34,021 bases of DNA from Thiomonas sp. (GTDB taxonomy: Bacteria; Pseudomonadota; Gammaproteobacteria; Burkholderiales; Burkholderiaceae_C): contig DAICZP010000026.1 in NCBI GenBank assembly GCA_027311065.1, positions 1 to 34,021 on the forward strand. The letters run 5' to 3'. The position numbers and the translations under genes were made by a program. Below, in pieces: positions 33,801 to 34,021 of the stretch (positions within the stretch are counted from its first letter, which is position 1; each line of letters starts with the position of its first letter). The notes beneath the pieces were generated by a model. It worked only from the letters and a program-made list of their open reading frames with translations, searched no databases and was not told the origin of the DNA.

Positions 33801-33896
33801 TCCACCAACCTGATCCCCGCGCTTTACCTGCACTGGCGGCGTCAGCAGCTTGCGCGCCGCATCGACCCCGACGCGACACGCGGTACGCAGACCTGA
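30813..33896 (+). CDS. Second RND-family efflux pump, CzcA/CusA-like
   Basis: Inner-membrane pump of 1027 residues. TM1 at about 12-30 is followed by the porter start (PVEVLPTFSFPQISV). The TM4 segment GLLADDAIIVLESIYHRW (about 396-413) holds the Asp pair and Glu expected for proton relay. The second half repeats the fold, with FLTLVGIGLRHSIVLLDRVR in the last TM bundle. Compared with the pump at 4642 the TM4 motif and most loops differ, so this is not a recent duplicate; a different substrate is likely. It forms a two-gene operon with the adaptor at 29740 and must borrow an outer-membrane channel, possibly the lipoprotein encoded at 2261. Confidence 0.88.
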   Translation: MTDVPVPSLLRRRVLWLLVLGAVLAWAIDAGVHIPVEVLPTFSFPQISVTAHLPGTTATELEHLVVQPLESQILTLTDLRSVRSVMGNGTVEIDVRFRQGTNAQADLQVVNGAIDRARARLPALAHPVAEIMGNAINEVADYTAQIPTGIAPARVQRAVQADIAPALRGIRGVQFVHVYGAGDEALWIQPDLGAMRRFDAGADAIVRAVRASVLLAPAGYLTLGHNDVLIEARDLPVRTQALEDIPVPTPHVPVPLRVLARVVRAAMPTHDAVTLDGLPSVALTVIKQPGASTIAVTRAVQAALEQTGPALPAGVRWVRTYDQGHLVGIVGADLGRNLLIGALLAVVMLFWVLGAGRGVVVLALSIPLSLAIAIAALHAFGQSLNLMTFGALTVAVGLLADDAIIVLESIYHRWEAGDAHWQGIRAGLRSIVVPDITGTLTNVAIYVPLLFVGGLVGLFFIPFSLAMMLALLASLLVSLTFIPLGLGFLGARPGVGGGSGQRLMRALQRGNAHLFDWVARAPRLSLTITFAVLLASLVSLVLVPINFLPLPNEGALLESFTLPPGASLLDTRAAVEHISRRLLRDPAVAHVYARIGSSASTSYTEPAYAGEIQVALKPGVSVSALDAIGRRIQRESQLPGVQLAVDTPTIERVGESLSGLPQPFVLHVFGTDVSALRTIARNVTARLRRVPALADVFNNDGYPVTQLQVAPRADALAVHGLTPTALDGQLAALMQGQLIARVPDGNVPLSLYMRLAGAPQKSLEGLASLPIHLPDGGWTPLGQLATLRLEQTPNQIRHIAGARVLDILATPTGPLGSTEAQARRALAGLRLPAGYRVAFGGLAVELEQAAVGLLLATLAAFAIMVGILLLQFDGLLIPALLLLEIPLALTGGTVALVLSGVGLNATGMIGFLTLVGIGLRHSIVLLDRVRANERDGLPVEQAVREAIQVRFRPIVLTAATAIFGMLPTALGFGEGAAPEQGLAVVILGGLVWSALRSTNLIPALYLHWRRQQLARRIDPDATRGTQT

Positions 33897-33926
33897 GGCT
33901 GCCCTCGGTCTGCGCAGACGTCGGTG

Positions 33927-34021
33927 TCAGCGGTCTTCTTCGCCGTGCCAGCGACGGTGATCCTCGTCCTCATGGTGCCGCCTCCAGCCGTAATCGGGAG
34001 CGGGGGCATAGACATAAGAGG
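33927..34021 (-). CDS. C-terminus of a gene cut by the window edge
   Basis: Only the last 31 codons are visible, reading SYVYAPAPDYGW, then RRHHEDEDHRWHGEEDR and TGA. The tail is very rich in His, Asp, Glu and Trp. Such tails occur on small secreted or periplasmic proteins and could bind metal, which would suit the adjacent pump, but the family cannot be told from this fragment. It converges with the RND pump gene, ending 30 bases after that gene's stop. Confidence 0.45.
   Translation of the reverse strand, partial: SYVYAPAPDYGWRRHHEDEDHRRWHGEEDR

Noticed and set aside
33908-33919. GTCTGCGCAGAC palindrome after the second pump gene as a terminator
   Set aside because: It has no loop and no T run follows.
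1-34021. CRISPR arrays, rRNA genes, insertion sequences or transposases
   Set aside because: No regularly spaced repeats, rRNA segments or transposase-like frames were seen.

Overview
The window is GC-rich bacterial chromosomal DNA, densely coded on both strands. RND-type metal efflux pumps, a cytochrome c', many two-component and cyclic-di-GMP proteins and DksA fit a proteobacterium. A metal-tolerant betaproteobacterium (Burkholderiales or a Thiomonas-like organism) is my best guess, but nothing here fixes the taxon.

Layout. (1) 231-7731: a metal-response operon of OmpR-type regulator, sensor kinase, outer-membrane factor lipoprotein, membrane-fusion protein and heavy-metal RND pump, the Cus/Czc plan. 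(2) 7716-9072: a cytochrome c' with a Met/His-rich mature N-terminus, transcribed towards the pump, and a divergent Crp/Fnr-family regulator. A perfect FNR-like palindrome lies between these two. (3) 9072-13107: an accessory block of small cassettes: a higBA remnant, a PCMT-like methyltransferase, a decayed vapBC, an intact brnTA, an intact higBA and a truncated second methyltransferase. The block is punctuated by three copies of a repeat whose core resembles the 3' end of tRNA-Asn and which is followed by a terminator hairpin. A fourth fragment matches the anticodon-to-T-loop part of tRNA-Asn. (4) 13230-14132: a lone rhamnan-synthesis-F-like protein. (5) 14468-28835: a signal-transduction block with a PAS chemoreceptor, a REC-PAS-GGDEF-EAL-PAS protein, a 1503-residue hybrid kinase with two receivers and an HPt domain, a small unknown protein, and an operon REC-PAS-LuxR / CHASE kinase / REC-HDOD. 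(6) 28916-29519: a DksA paralogue lacking most zinc cysteines, and a small conserved Lys-rich protein facing it. (7) 29740-33896: a second membrane-fusion protein and RND pump without an outer-membrane factor. (8) The right edge cuts a reverse-strand gene with a His/Asp/Glu-rich C-terminus.

How it fits together. The two efflux systems and the cytochrome c' suggest metal (possibly copper or silver) stress at the cell envelope. The central block couples sensing to c-di-GMP turnover, transcription and an HDOD output. The toxin-antitoxin block looks like an integration hotspot with repeat-delimited cassettes in different stages of decay, and it is the most unusual part of the window. All functional statements are from sequence reading and remembered family features; no search was run.
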